DNA from: an uncultured Bacteroidales bacterium
GTDB lineage: Bacteria > Bacteroidota > Bacteroidia > Bacteroidales > UBA932
DNA length: 64,000 nucleotides
Assembly: GCA_947179325.1 (NCBI GenBank)
Contig: CAMXAU010000005.1
Span: 62,001 to 126,000 of the forward strand
Direction: 5' to 3'
Every line of letters begins with the position of its first letter. Position 1 is the stretch's first letter. Both the position numbers and the translations under genes were made by a program. Positions 26,300-35,184 of this stretch are shown one piece after another. The notes under the pieces were generated by a model, which saw only the letters and a list, made by a program, of their open reading frames with translations, had not been told where the DNA came from and did not search any database.

Positions 26300-27178
26300 T
26301 CATTTCGTCATGAAAGAGCTGAACCTTTTCCGGGAATTAAGCTCCGCCTCCCTTGTGGAGCCTGCGTCAATCCTTGTACTTATCTGCGTACAAGGCTTTG
26401 ATATTATCATTACCATATCCCCTGTCTTTTCAGGAGCAGAGAACACCCCTTTACTGAAAAACAGCCCCGCACCTACAGGCACAGGTTCAAATGCAGTATC
26501 CACGGGATGTACACCCCATGTATAGATATATCCGTCAGAGAACTCAACAGCCTCTCCATCATGATAGTTAACGCCTGTGACAAACGAAACCTTCTTCCCG
26601 TTCAGGCACTTCGCAGTAACACGCGCCGTCCTGACCTTCCGGGAGACATCAATCCTTATCATTATATCCACATGCCCGTCACCGTATGGTACTCCGTACG
26701 CGATCATCTCCGCAAAACTTCCGTTGGATGTATCGCCGGCACGGGCTGTCCGCCCTCCGGTTGCAGATAGCCTCACAACCTTATCCCCATCCCACAAGGC
26801 GATTCCACCAAGCCCCAGAGTGCCGTCAACGACATAATAGTCATATCCTGCTCCATCATCAGCGACCGCAAGCGAATCCGGATACCAACCATATTTCATC
26901 AGTTCAAGTCCCCGGCCTGACTTGGAATAGACATCTATCGCCCCGCTGTCATTGAAATAGAGGCGCAGGGCCATGTACTGATTCTCTACCGCCGGCCCAT
27001 GGTGACCGACCTCATTATACATATCCGCACCGGAAGAAACGATTTCCCCGACCTGCACATTGTCCGCCACGCGGAACAGGCTGCTCGCGGTCTGGGCAAG
27101 GCAAGTGCCCCCCACGCCACATGCAGCCAGAGAAAGCAGGATATATATAATATATAGGAAGCAGAATCGTCTTTTCAT
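26300..27178 (-). CDS. exported DUF4861-like protein
   Basis: A 292-residue protein with a signal peptide starting MKRRFCFLYIIYILLSLAAC; the Cys in LAACGVGG could also serve as a lipobox. The start at 27178 is preferred over 27235 because it begins the signal peptide. The mature part is all-beta, with EVGHHGPAVENQYMALRLYF and a TLGLGGIALWDG segment that fits DUF4861, a family common in Bacteroidota carbohydrate loci and sometimes linked to polysaccharide lyase-like sandwiches. No catalytic role can be assigned. It follows rsmD after 22 bases. Confidence 0.7.
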   Translation of the reverse strand: MKRRFCFLYIIYILLSLAACGVGGTCLAQTASSLFRVADNVQVGEIVSSGADMYNEVGHHGPAVENQYMALRLYFNDSGAIDVYSKSGRGLELMKYGWYPDSLAVADDGAGYDYYVVDGTLGLGGIALWDGDKVVRLSATGGRTARAGDTSNGSFAEMIAYGVPYGDGHVDIMIRIDVSRKVRTARVTAKCLNGKKVSFVTGVNYHDGEAVEFSDGYIYTWGVHPVDTAFEPVPVGAGLFFSKGVFSAPEKTGDMVMIISKPCTQISTRIDAGSTREAELNSRKRFSSFMTK

Positions 27179-27200
27179 ATAATTAAAGTGTTTCAGACAG

Positions 27201-27740
27201 TCAAGGCCGCTTCTCGAAGAACGAGAAATGCACATTCCCGTATCTCCGTTCCTTTACGAAATACGGATGACCTTCAAAATTATATTCGGCCGGATGCTCA
27301 AGTATAAAATAGCAGCCGTCATTCAGTATATCATGGGAGAACACCCTGTCCGGGAGAGAGTCAAGCCCCTCGATGGCGTATGGAGGATCTGCAAAAACAA
27401 GATCGAACTTGACCCTGCAGATATCAAGGAACTCAAAGACATTATGCCTGACTACTGTCAGGTTGTCCATCCCGAATTTCCTTGCCTGGGACTTTATGAA
27501 ATTTGCATGCAGCGGAAGCATTTCCACACAATGCACCTGCCCCGCTCCCCTGGAGATGAACTCATATGAGATCGCCCCAGTCCCGCCAAAGAGGTCCAGG
27601 ACCTTAAGGCCATCAAACTCATACTCATTGTCAAGTATGTTGAAAAGCCCCTCCTTCGCAAAGTCGGTTGTTGGCCTTGCCTTGTATCCTGCCGGTGGAA
27701 GAATCACCTTTCCTTTCAGTCTGCCGCCTATGATCCTCAT
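27201..27740 (-). CDS. rsmD: 16S rRNA (guanine(966)-N2)-methyltransferase
   Basis: A 179-residue SAM-dependent enzyme that methylates G966 of 16S rRNA in the assembled small subunit. It starts MRIIGGRLKGK, has PTTDFAKEGLFNIL, SAM motif VLDLFGGTGAISYE, and the amino-methylating motif FADPPYAIEG near residue 117. It overlaps the upstream DUF3822 gene by four bases, a common pairing in Bacteroidales. Confidence 0.95.
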   Translation of the reverse strand: MRIIGGRLKGKVILPPAGYKARPTTDFAKEGLFNILDNEYEFDGLKVLDLFGGTGAISYEFISRGAGQVHCVEMLPLHANFIKSQARKFGMDNLTVVRHNVFEFLDICRVKFDLVFADPPYAIEGLDSLPDRVFSHDILNDGCYFILEHPAEYNFEGHPYFVKERRYGNVHFSFFEKRP

Positions 27741-28234
27741 ATTCTCTCTACTGAATGGAAATACCTATATAAAGTAAGCTCCTGCTCGGAGGTAAGCGGA
27801 GTCCTGCAGTACAGGGTGGAGACCTCCGGATTCAGCTGGAACTTCTTCATGGCAAGGAAAAGGAAATACTCGGCAGTCGTGAAATCGACCGCATCGAATG
27901 AATTGCAGAGCATAAGATTCCTGCCGCTGGCAAGCACAAGGAAGAGACGTCCCTCCACATAAGAGATGACAATCTTGTTGTATTCAGAAATCCTTTCCGT
28001 GCAGCGGAGCATATTGTAAAGTTCCGGCACCGCATCCTGATGTTCATAGCTACGGCAGGCATAGAGCATCACCGCATCATAATACGGGACATCCACATAG
28101 CGCACCTGGTCCGACTCCTCTACATCAGCTACATCAACAAGCATTGCCCTCGCCATAGAACGGTCAAAAAACCGCAATGGGACGAGGGCACACTTAGATG
28201 TAAATATAGTATTTCTATTCCCAGTTTCCGGCAT
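27737..28234 (-). CDS. DUF3822-like protein, short form
   Basis: A 165-residue protein just upstream of rsmD, where DUF3822 genes are usually found in Bacteroidota. Supporting segments are KCALVPLRFFDRSMARAML near the N-terminus and FTTAEYFLFLAMKKFQLNPE near the C-terminus. DUF3822 proteins are normally about 250-270 residues with an actin-like ATPase fold; here most of the N-terminal half is missing, and the ORF begins inside the end of the upstream gene (20-base overlap). It may be a shortened variant. Function unknown. Confidence 0.7.
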   Translation of the reverse strand: MPETGNRNTIFTSKCALVPLRFFDRSMARAMLVDVADVEESDQVRYVDVPYYDAVMLYACRSYEHQDAVPELYNMLRCTERISEYNKIVISYVEGRLFLVLASGRNLMLCNSFDAVDFTTAEYFLFLAMKKFQLNPEVSTLYCRTPLTSEQELTLYRYFHSVERI

Positions 28235-28895
28235 TGTTGTTAGGTGCCGTAATGCTGCCGACCTTCAGGCCAGGATAGCGGCCTGTATCCTTTCTTTCTG
28301 CGTCCAGGTTAATCCTGAGCTGGTCGTCAAGACCCTTGAGAAGAGACTTGTAAGGCATTGACGCCTCAAACAGAGGGACATTTACGCCAGACACCTTCTT
28401 GACAGCCGCCTCCATGATAAGGGAGTCACCGCAGAACGGAATGAACGCCAGTGAGTCAACACAGAAACCAGGGCGGTTGTTGAAAAGTGTATCCTTCACA
28501 GGGATCTCGCTCTGGATAGAGAACACAAGGTGCTCACCGTTGAGATAGAGTTCATAAAGTTCCTGAGGCTTGACCTTCGGATTGCGTTTCTTGACCCTTG
28601 CGGTATTTGCCACTGCAAGAGAGTCATCCTGCGAGCCGATCTGCATCACGACCTTGATTTTCCCGTTGTTGTAGAAATCCTTCAGGGAGTCAACAGAAGA
28701 AGTGAATTTTCCGGTTTCACTCTTGTAGGCAACCTGGAGCGTCCTGATATCTTTCAGTCTCTCGACACCGACACTTTCGCGGTAATCTTTCTCCTTGTTG
28801 AACCTTACTGGCTCCATAACGCTCTCTACTGTCAGGTAGAGAAGTCCCAAAATACAGATAGGGAGGATAAGATAGGTAAAAATTTTCTTGACCAT
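28215..28895 (-). CDS. membrane-anchored protein of unknown function
   Basis: A 226-residue protein with one N-terminal hydrophobic helix (IFTYLILPICILGLLYLTV), then a soluble domain facing the periplasm. The segment RLKDIRTLQVAYKSETGKF is like the start of pilin/pseudopilin-like or type II secretion-related domains, but I do not recognise the family. It heads the run DUF3822-rsmD-DUF4861 and has its own TAACTTTG promoter element upstream, divergent from nrnA. It is conserved in form with proteins found at the same place in other Bacteroidales, as far as I can recall. Confidence 0.7.
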   Translation of the reverse strand: MVKKIFTYLILPICILGLLYLTVESVMEPVRFNKEKDYRESVGVERLKDIRTLQVAYKSETGKFTSSVDSLKDFYNNGKIKVVMQIGSQDDSLAVANTARVKKRNPKVKPQELYELYLNGEHLVFSIQSEIPVKDTLFNNRPGFCVDSLAFIPFCGDSLIMEAAVKKVSGVNVPLFEASMPYKSLLKGLDDQLRINLDAERKDTGRYPGLKVGSITAPNNNAGNWE

Positions 28896-28929
28896 TATAA
28901 TGTGTTTTATTTTTAGTCCAAATTCCGGA

Positions 28930-28937
28930 CAAAGTTA
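28930..28937 (-). promoter_or_regulatory. -7 element TAACTTTG of the rsmD run
   Basis: Minus-strand full match to TAnnTTTG, 35 bases before the start at 28895. It lies 33 bases from the plus-strand element of nrnA, so the two promoters face away from each other with overlapping upstream regions. Confidence 0.6.
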
Positions 28938-28969
28938 AAAATTTGATTTATCAAATGCAATATAATTTG

Positions 28970-28977
28970 TAATTTTG
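28970..28977 (+). promoter_or_regulatory. -7 element TAATTTTG of nrnA
   Basis: Plus-strand full match to TAnnTTTG, 22 bases before the nrnA start at 29000, so the leader would be about 16 bases. A TTTG at 28942-28945 is 24 bases upstream, a little far for the usual spacing of about 19. Confidence 0.6.
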
Positions 28978-28999
28978 CGTCCGGAAATCATATTTAGCA

Positions 29000-30058
29000 A
29001 TGAATATATTAGACACCAGCAATATAGACAGGCTCCAGGATATCATATCATCAGCGGCCAGGATATCAGTGGCAGTGCACATACACCCGGACGGGGACGC
29101 ACTCGGCAGCGGCATCGCGGCCATCACGTTCCTGCAGTCTATCGGCAAGGACGCAGTCCTGATTCTGCCGCACATGTATCCAGAGTCACTCGGGTTTCTT
29201 GTAACGGACGATATAGCAGGGAGCATAATAGTATACGAGAATGAGCCGGAAAGGGCTGTGGCAAGGATAAATGAGAGCGACACGGTCTTCTGCCAGGACT
29301 TCAACGACTTCTCACGCACAGGAGACATGGGGCAGGCCCTTGCGGAATCCGGTGCAGTGAAGGTCCTGATAGACCACCACCTGTACCCTGACACGGAAAG
29401 CTTCACGCTCACCTTCTCCGAGCCGGACACAGTGTCGTCAACGTCCGAACTCCTGTACTATATATTGATGGCACTCCCGCAGACAGGAGGAGATGCGAAG
29501 AAGCTTCCGGCAGCAGCCGCAACCGCCTTGATGGCCGGCATGACGACGGACACAAACAACTTTGCCAATTCCACGCATCCGGGAACATTCAGGATGGCAT
29601 CCGAGCTTATCGCGGCCGGCGTAGACCGCGACATGCTGCTCGGGAACCTGTTCAACAATTTCAGGGAAAACAGAATAAGGCTCATGGCCAAGTTCCTGAA
29701 AGACATGAAGATCACTGAAGACGGGGTGGCATACATGGTACTTGACCGCAAGACCATAAAGAAATATGGGATACAGGACGGTGAGACTGAAGGGTTTGTC
29801 AACATCCCGCTGACAATCAACAAGGTCAGGATGAGTATCTTCATGAGGCAGGACAAGGACAGGTTCAGGGTTTCCATACGGTCCAAGAGAGGAGTCTCCG
29901 CAAACATCTGCGCAAAGAGATATTTCAATGGCGGGGGGCACGAGCTGGCATCAGGGGGCAGGATGATGATCCCATCCGAGCTGAGGAACGCAGGAGAGGC
30001 CGCGCGCTACATAGAAAAAGTGACACACGAATATTTCAACGACACTGCAAATGATTAG
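29000..30058 (+). CDS. nrnA: NrnA-type DHH phosphoesterase (oligoribonuclease/pAp phosphatase)
   Basis: A 352-residue cytoplasmic DHH-DHHA1 enzyme that degrades very short RNA and/or pAp. The metal-binding motifs are VAVHIHPDGDALGSG, CQDFNDF, and the DHH itself in LIDHHLYPD; the C-terminal DHHA1 domain has GGGHELASGG. The length is normal for NrnA. Its stop overlaps the start of the next gene by eight bases, so it is coupled to a lipoprotein gene encoding an FKBP domain, an arrangement without obvious biochemical logic. Confidence 0.93.
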   Translation: MNILDTSNIDRLQDIISSAARISVAVHIHPDGDALGSGIAAITFLQSIGKDAVLILPHMYPESLGFLVTDDIAGSIIVYENEPERAVARINESDTVFCQDFNDFSRTGDMGQALAESGAVKVLIDHHLYPDTESFTLTFSEPDTVSSTSELLYYILMALPQTGGDAKKLPAAAATALMAGMTTDTNNFANSTHPGTFRMASELIAAGVDRDMLLGNLFNNFRENRIRLMAKFLKDMKITEDGVAYMVLDRKTIKKYGIQDGETEGFVNIPLTINKVRMSIFMRQDKDRFRVSIRSKRGVSANICAKRYFNGGGHELASGGRMMIPSELRNAGEAARYIEKVTHEYFNDTAND

Positions 30059-30635
30059 CATAAGACACTGCATAACAGCAGCTACAGCATTGGTGCTCAT
30101 GTTCTCATGCACGACACAGAGCCTTGAGACGACATTTACCAGCCAGGACACAAGGATTGACTCGTACATAGAAAAAATAGTGCTTGACCTTGTAGATGTG
30201 GAGGGCAACCCCATACTTGACGAGAACGGGAACAAGATAACCCTGAAGCCGGAAGTTGTCACACGCAACGGATGCCACCGTGTAATAATCAACGACGGGA
30301 AAGGAGACGGGCTGTCAACCGAAGGCAGCGCGACAATCTACTATGCCGGATATGTGTTCACAACCGGGCCTTCCACAATGTTCGCAACAAACCACAGGGA
30401 GACAGCGCTGAACGCAAAATGGAGCGAAGACATGGATTTCGAGCCGCTCAGGGTAAGTCCTGGCGACAAGAATCTTGTCACAGGACTCAGGAATGCACTA
30501 CCTGGCGCAAAGGCAGGAGAAGAATGCTGGATATACTTTTCAGGGAAATACGGGTTCGGGAAGAAGGCCGTCGGGATTATACCTGCAAATTCAGCCATAT
30601 GCTACCACATCTGGGTGGAGAGCATTGAGAACTAA
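30051..30635 (+). CDS. FKBP-type peptidyl-prolyl isomerase lipoprotein
   Basis: A 194-residue exported lipoprotein: signal peptide with lipobox MFSC (Cys near residue 20), then one FKBP domain in the C-terminal half (GSATIYYAGYVFTTG, VTGLRNALPGAKAGEECWIY, and GIIPANSAICYHIWV). It would assist folding of envelope proteins. Several aromatic residues of the FKBP pocket are kept only in part, so isomerase activity is likely but not proven. The start overlaps nrnA. Confidence 0.85.
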   Translation: MISIRHCITAATALVLMFSCTTQSLETTFTSQDTRIDSYIEKIVLDLVDVEGNPILDENGNKITLKPEVVTRNGCHRVIINDGKGDGLSTEGSATIYYAGYVFTTGPSTMFATNHRETALNAKWSEDMDFEPLRVSPGDKNLVTGLRNALPGAKAGEECWIYFSGKYGFGKKAVGIIPANSAICYHIWVESIEN

Positions 30636-30637
30636 AA

Positions 30638-30655
30638 TATATTTGACTATATTTG
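30638..30655 (+). promoter_or_regulatory. two overlapping-phase -7 elements TATATTTG
   Basis: Two full copies of TATATTTG, at 30638-30645 and 30648-30655, ten bases apart, ahead of the second FKBP gene whose ATG is at 30686. They may give two transcript starts, or reflect a duplication. Confidence 0.5.
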
Positions 30656-30685
30656 CAGGTTCAACTAAGATTATACTAAGTAAGA

Positions 30686-31795
30686 ATGAAGAAAATATTG
30701 TCGGCAGTAACAGCGGCAGCCATCATGCTCGGGCTGGCCGGATGCGCCAAGGAAAAATCAGAATCAACAAACGAGGCCTCACAAAGATATTTCGAAGCCT
30801 GGATGCATGTACACCACCCTGAAGCAGAAAAGACGGGGCTTGGCATATACATACTGGAAGATACAGAAGGGACTGGAGAGGCAGAGGGCATTGAAGGGGC
30901 AGAGGCCGGCCTTGACTTCACTGATGCATCCTATATATATGTAACATACACAGCCAGGGACCTCAACGGCAATGTAAGCTCAACCAATGACAAGAAGATT
31001 GCCCAGCAGCTCGGAAGCTACGACAAGTCCTATTACTACGGGCCGGAGATATGGAGTACATCATACATGTCGCTTCCTGCCGGCGTAAGGGAGATGCTGA
31101 AGGGCATGAAGACAAGGGGGAAGCGTACTGCTGTGATTCCTGCATGGCTCATGGACACGAAGGAATATGAGACTGAACAGGAATATCTGGACAACGTCAC
31201 AGACAAGAGCAGTGCAATATACACAATCGAGGTGGCTGACACCACAAACGACATCTACCGCAAGCAGATAGAGAAAATCGAGAAGCTCGAATACGAATAC
31301 ACGGACAGCCTCGGCCGGAGACAGGTGTGGAAAGTATCTGCCAAAGACACAATATACACAGGATTCTACTACCTGAAGATACAGACGGGTGTTGAAGTGG
31401 AGGTAGAAGACGAGGATGCAGGCAGCGAAATGGCACTGAAAGCCCTTGAAGACAACTCCACAGTACACATCAACTATACAGGAAGCCTTCTGAACGGCCA
31501 GGTGTTCGACACGACAGATGAAAAGACTGCAAAGGACAACAACATCTACAGTTCATCAAAGACATATTCCAAGGTGTCCGCGACATGGTCAAGCGACTCA
31601 ACAGCGGTACAGCTGAACAGCAACACTGTAATACAGGGATTCTCGTCAACAATCTGCCGCATGAAATACTATGGTGCTAAAGGTATCGGTGTATTCTACT
31701 CAGCCCTTGGATACGGAGCATCCGGAAGCGGATCAATCATCCCGTCATACGCACCTTTGATATTTGAAGTGAACATTGAAGTAGAGGAGGAATAG
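30686..31795 (+). CDS. two-domain FKBP-type isomerase lipoprotein
   Basis: A 369-residue lipoprotein with lipobox LAGC (Cys near residue 20). Two FKBP-like domains are visible: the first around residues 85-155 (YIYVTYTARDLNG, LPAGVREMLKGMKTRGKR) and the second around 255-365 (STVHINYTGSLLNGQVFDTT, IQGFSSTICRMKYYGAKG, SYAPLIFEVNIEV). The second is closer to the consensus. Periplasmic or outer-membrane chaperone by family. A MATE exporter gene begins four bases after the stop. Confidence 0.87.
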   Translation: MKKILSAVTAAAIMLGLAGCAKEKSESTNEASQRYFEAWMHVHHPEAEKTGLGIYILEDTEGTGEAEGIEGAEAGLDFTDASYIYVTYTARDLNGNVSSTNDKKIAQQLGSYDKSYYYGPEIWSTSYMSLPAGVREMLKGMKTRGKRTAVIPAWLMDTKEYETEQEYLDNVTDKSSAIYTIEVADTTNDIYRKQIEKIEKLEYEYTDSLGRRQVWKVSAKDTIYTGFYYLKIQTGVEVEVEDEDAGSEMALKALEDNSTVHINYTGSLLNGQVFDTTDEKTAKDNNIYSSSKTYSKVSATWSSDSTAVQLNSNTVIQGFSSTICRMKYYGAKGIGVFYSALGYGASGSGSIIPSYAPLIFEVNIEVEEE

Positions 31796-31799
31796 GAAA

Positions 31800-33188
31800 A
31801 TGTCAGGAAATGGAGCAGTCCCTTTAGAACTCGGAACAGAAAAAATAGGAAAACTACTCAGCAAATATGCAATCCCTGCAATTATAGCGATGACAGCGTC
31901 ATCGCTATATAATATGGTGGACAGCATATTCATCGGACACGGTGTCGGGCCTCTTGCAATATCAGGGCTCGCTGTCACATTCCCGCTGATGAACCTTTCG
32001 ACAGCCTTCGGGACCCTGGTCGGGGTCGGTGCATCGACAATGCTCTCGATCCTGCTCGGACAGAAGAATTATGCCGCAGCCAACAAGGTCCTCGGGAATA
32101 TCGTCTCGCTGAACCTCATTATCGGCCTGTCATTCACAGCCGTTGCATTGATCTTCCTTGACCCGATACTATATTTCTTCGGGGCAAGCGAAGGTACGAT
32201 TTTCTATGCCCACGAATACATGGAGATCATTCTGTTCGGAAATGCAATCTCACATGTATATTTCGGCCTCAACTCGGCAATGAGGTCATCAGGAAATCCG
32301 AAGATGGCAATGGGGCTTACCCTGTTCACTGTCATCTTCAACACGATTCTTGACCCGATAATGATTTTCTGGTTTGACTTCGGGATACGTGGAGCAGCAT
32401 GGGCGACAGTCATTTCACAGACCATAGCCATGATCATCATACTTGCACATTTCTCGAGCAGGAAAAGATTCCTTCATTTTGAAAAAGGCATAATCAGGCT
32501 TGATGTCAGGGTTGCAAAGGACTCTATGGCCATCGGTTTCGGACCGTTCCTTATGCATTCCGCAGCATGTATGGTGACACTTTTCATCAACCAGCAGATG
32601 AAAAAATATTTCGGAGACCTTGGAATTGGAGCCTATGGAATCTGCAACAGATTGACCTTCATGTTCATAATGATATGCATGGGGCTGAATCAGGGTATGC
32701 AGCCTATAGCCGGATACAACTTCGGGGCACGAAACTACTCACGCGTCAAGAAGGTATTCTGGATGTCCGCAAAGCTGGCGACAGTCATCACGACAGCATG
32801 CTTCGTCATGTCCATGTTCATGCCGCAATATGCCACAGCGATATTCACACATGACATTGAGCTGAAGGAGATGGCCTCCAAGGGACTTCGCCTCATGAAC
32901 ATGGCTGCCCCTATCATCGGTTTCCAGATGATTGCCACAAACCTTTTCCAATGTCTCGGGATGGTACACAAGTCCATATTCCTGTCACTTGCAAGGCAGA
33001 TCCTGTGCCTGATACCTCTCCTGTACCTGATGCCGATATGTTTCGGACCTTATGGGGTCTGGTGCAGCTTCCCTATTGCAGACACAATATCCTCAATACT
33101 TACAATCATACTTCTTGCCGACCTCCTGAAAAAGTTCAGTAGACTGAAAGACGGAGATGAGCCGGCAGGGCTTGGCAGCAAAATATAG
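31800..33188 (+). CDS. MATE family efflux transporter
   Basis: A 462-residue inner-membrane protein with twelve hydrophobic helices arranged as two six-helix halves. Family segments are MVDSIFIGHGVGPLAISGL in the first half and GLNQGMQPIAGYNFGARNY in the second. It exports cationic drugs or metabolites in exchange for Na+ or H+; the substrate is unknown. It lies tightly between the second FKBP gene (four bases) and the kinase-like gene (eleven bases), so it is part of the same plus-strand run. Confidence 0.94.
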   Translation: MSGNGAVPLELGTEKIGKLLSKYAIPAIIAMTASSLYNMVDSIFIGHGVGPLAISGLAVTFPLMNLSTAFGTLVGVGASTMLSILLGQKNYAAANKVLGNIVSLNLIIGLSFTAVALIFLDPILYFFGASEGTIFYAHEYMEIILFGNAISHVYFGLNSAMRSSGNPKMAMGLTLFTVIFNTILDPIMIFWFDFGIRGAAWATVISQTIAMIIILAHFSSRKRFLHFEKGIIRLDVRVAKDSMAIGFGPFLMHSAACMVTLFINQQMKKYFGDLGIGAYGICNRLTFMFIMICMGLNQGMQPIAGYNFGARNYSRVKKVFWMSAKLATVITTACFVMSMFMPQYATAIFTHDIELKEMASKGLRLMNMAAPIIGFQMIATNLFQCLGMVHKSIFLSLARQILCLIPLLYLMPICFGPYGVWCSFPIADTISSILTIILLADLLKKFSRLKDGDEPAGLGSKI

Positions 33189-33199
33189 GAGGACAGACA

Positions 33200-33802
33200 A
33201 TGAAAAATCCGGTAATAAACATAGGAAGGCAGTTCGGCAGCGGCGGAAAGGCTGTTGCCATGGAAATCGGCAAGAGACTGGGCATCGATGTATATGACAG
33301 CGAGCTTATAACAAAGGCCGCAGAAAAGAGCGGCTTCAGCTCCGAGCTGTTCAGCCAGAATGACGAAAGGCGCAAGCTCTTCGGATTCCCTCTGCTGTCA
33401 AACGGCTTCCAGCTCTCCGACAACTGCATAGACGGAGGCGCACTGTTCAGGATACAGAGCAAGGTCATCGAGGAGATTGCAGAAGCCGGACCGGCAGTCA
33501 TAATCGGCAGATGCTCCGACTACATACTGAGGGACAGGGAAAACACTCTTGATGTCTTCATTACCGCTCCAAAGTCCTACAGGATAAGGCGTGTATGCAA
33601 GCGTATGGACATCACACCTGAAAAGGCCGCAGACATAATAAACAGGCAGGACCGCAAAAGGGAGACATACTACAACTACTTTACATTCGGCAACTGGGGA
33701 GTCGCATCAAACTATGACTTGTGCATCGACTCGTCAATCCTCGGCATAGAGGAAACTGCCGGAATGATCATTGACTTTGCACGCAGGGCCGGAATATTGT
33801 AG
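33200..33802 (+). CDS. cytidylate kinase-like family protein
   Basis: A 200-residue P-loop kinase-like protein. The nucleotide-binding loop reads INIGRQFGSGGKAVA at the N-terminus, followed by YDSELITKAAEKSG, the IGRCSDYIL strand, and the lid region KRMDITPEKAADIINRQDRKR. The family resembles cytidylate kinase but is distinct from the essential Cmk, and its substrate is not established. It follows the MATE gene closely and precedes the serine hydrolase gene by nine bases. Confidence 0.85.
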   Translation: MKNPVINIGRQFGSGGKAVAMEIGKRLGIDVYDSELITKAAEKSGFSSELFSQNDERRKLFGFPLLSNGFQLSDNCIDGGALFRIQSKVIEEIAEAGPAVIIGRCSDYILRDRENTLDVFITAPKSYRIRRVCKRMDITPEKAADIINRQDRKRETYYNYFTFGNWGVASNYDLCIDSSILGIEETAGMIIDFARRAGIL

Positions 33803-33811
33803 AGGGGTGCG

Positions 33812-35110
33812 ATGAAGCGTAGAATCTGGATTCCATGTGTGTTTTCTGCTGCCATAGCCTTGACTTTGACAGTAAGCACCGCCTCACATAAATCCCATGA
33901 GGAAGTTGAAGCGTTTCCTGTACGTGACACTATAAGGCTGAACACAATACTGACTAATTCAATGTCCGACTCCACTGGACTGGAAAAGATGGATGCCGCC
34001 ATATGCAAATATCTTGACCAGTGGGAAATAAAAGGTGCATCACTATCAATAATGCGCAATGATTCACTTGTCTACTCCAAAGGCTATGGATGGGCAGACA
34101 AGGAAGCTGGCGTCAGAATGGAGCCAGGGAATATCCTTAGGATGGCATCCGTCTCAAAACTGATAACAGCTACCGGGATTATGGTCCTCCAGGAAAGGGG
34201 GCTTCTCTCACTTGATGACAAGGTCTTCGGGCCTGACGGCATCCTGAACGACTCAACATTTACAGCAGCCGTCAGGGATAAAAGGATATTCAGGATTACA
34301 GTCGAGGACCTGCTGAGACATAAGGGAGGATTCACCTGCGGTCTTGGCGACCCGATGTTCTCAACACGTGATATAATAAGGCAGTTCAAGCTCCCTGAAG
34401 CCCCTGACAGCAAGACGCTTGTCAAGTGTGTTCTCAGCAGACGTCTCGGATTCGACCCTGGCACAAGCCAGTCATATTCCAATTTCGGCTACCTTCTTCT
34501 TTCGCTTGCAATAGAGGAGCGGAGCGGTATGGGCTATGAGGATTTCATCAAGGAGCATGTCCTCCATCCGGCAGGATGCTTCGATATGCACATTGCAAAC
34601 AACTATTACCCGGAGCGGTATCCGAATGAAGTCAGATACTATATGCAATCCGGAGCTGAGCCATGCGAGGAATATAACCTCAGCGGACGGATGGTTGAAA
34701 GATGTTACGGAGGGAGCAACATAAACGCACTTTCAGGTGCCGGGGCGTGGTGCGGCTCTACCGCCGAGCTATGCCGGTTTGTTGCATCGATTGACGGCCG
34801 CCCTGAAATACCGGACATCATCAGTGCGGAAAGCATTGCTGCAATGACAGAATATTTCGACCCGGACACATTCTCACTCGGCTGGAATGATACCAAGCCA
34901 GACGGGGAATGGACAAGGACAGGAACACTTGCCGGCAGCTCTGCACTTGTCAAATGCTATCCGGACGGGGAATGCTGGATATTGATCACGAACACTGGCA
35001 CGTACAGAGGGCCATATTTTTCAAAATACACATCCTCTCTCTTCCGCCGCTGCCGCGAATCATTCAGCAGCACACTCCCGCGCAGAAACATGTTCATAAG
35101 GCAGATCTGA
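33812..35110 (+). CDS. exported serine hydrolase (class C beta-lactamase fold)
   Basis: A 432-residue penicillin-binding-protein/AmpC-fold hydrolase with an N-terminal signal peptide (IWIPCVFSAAIALTLTVSTA). The SxxK nucleophile motif is SVSK near residue 113, the YxN motif is YSNFGY, and RTGT near residue 370 sits at the KTG position. The family includes esterases, D-aminopeptidases and peptidoglycan-acting enzymes as well as beta-lactamases, so antibiotic resistance should not be assumed. Last gene of the plus-strand run; convergent with buk. Confidence 0.87.
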   Translation: MKRRIWIPCVFSAAIALTLTVSTASHKSHEEVEAFPVRDTIRLNTILTNSMSDSTGLEKMDAAICKYLDQWEIKGASLSIMRNDSLVYSKGYGWADKEAGVRMEPGNILRMASVSKLITATGIMVLQERGLLSLDDKVFGPDGILNDSTFTAAVRDKRIFRITVEDLLRHKGGFTCGLGDPMFSTRDIIRQFKLPEAPDSKTLVKCVLSRRLGFDPGTSQSYSNFGYLLLSLAIEERSGMGYEDFIKEHVLHPAGCFDMHIANNYYPERYPNEVRYYMQSGAEPCEEYNLSGRMVERCYGGSNINALSGAGAWCGSTAELCRFVASIDGRPEIPDIISAESIAAMTEYFDPDTFSLGWNDTKPDGEWTRTGTLAGSSALVKCYPDGECWILITNTGTYRGPYFSKYTSSLFRRCRESFSSTLPRRNMFIRQI

Positions 35111-35119
35111 CCAGTGCAT

Positions 35120-35158
35120 AAAAATTGTCCAGGCCAGCGATAGCCACTGCCTGGACAA
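35120..35158 (-). terminator. intrinsic terminator of the ackA-ptb-buk operon
   Basis: Perfect 10-base stem TTGTCCAGGC / GCCTGGACAA (35125-35134 and 35149-35158) with a 14-base loop. On the minus strand it is followed by five T residues (35124-35120). It lies 26 bases after the buk stop and may also slow plus-strand transcripts from the serine hydrolase gene, although no T-run follows in that direction. Confidence 0.75.
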
Positions 35159-35184
35159 GATAATTCTGATAATGGTTTTCACGC

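Noticed and set aside
33812..35110. Serine hydrolase as a beta-lactamase resistance gene
   Set aside because: Fold and SxxK/YxN motifs fit, but most family members are esterases or peptidases and no resistance context is present.
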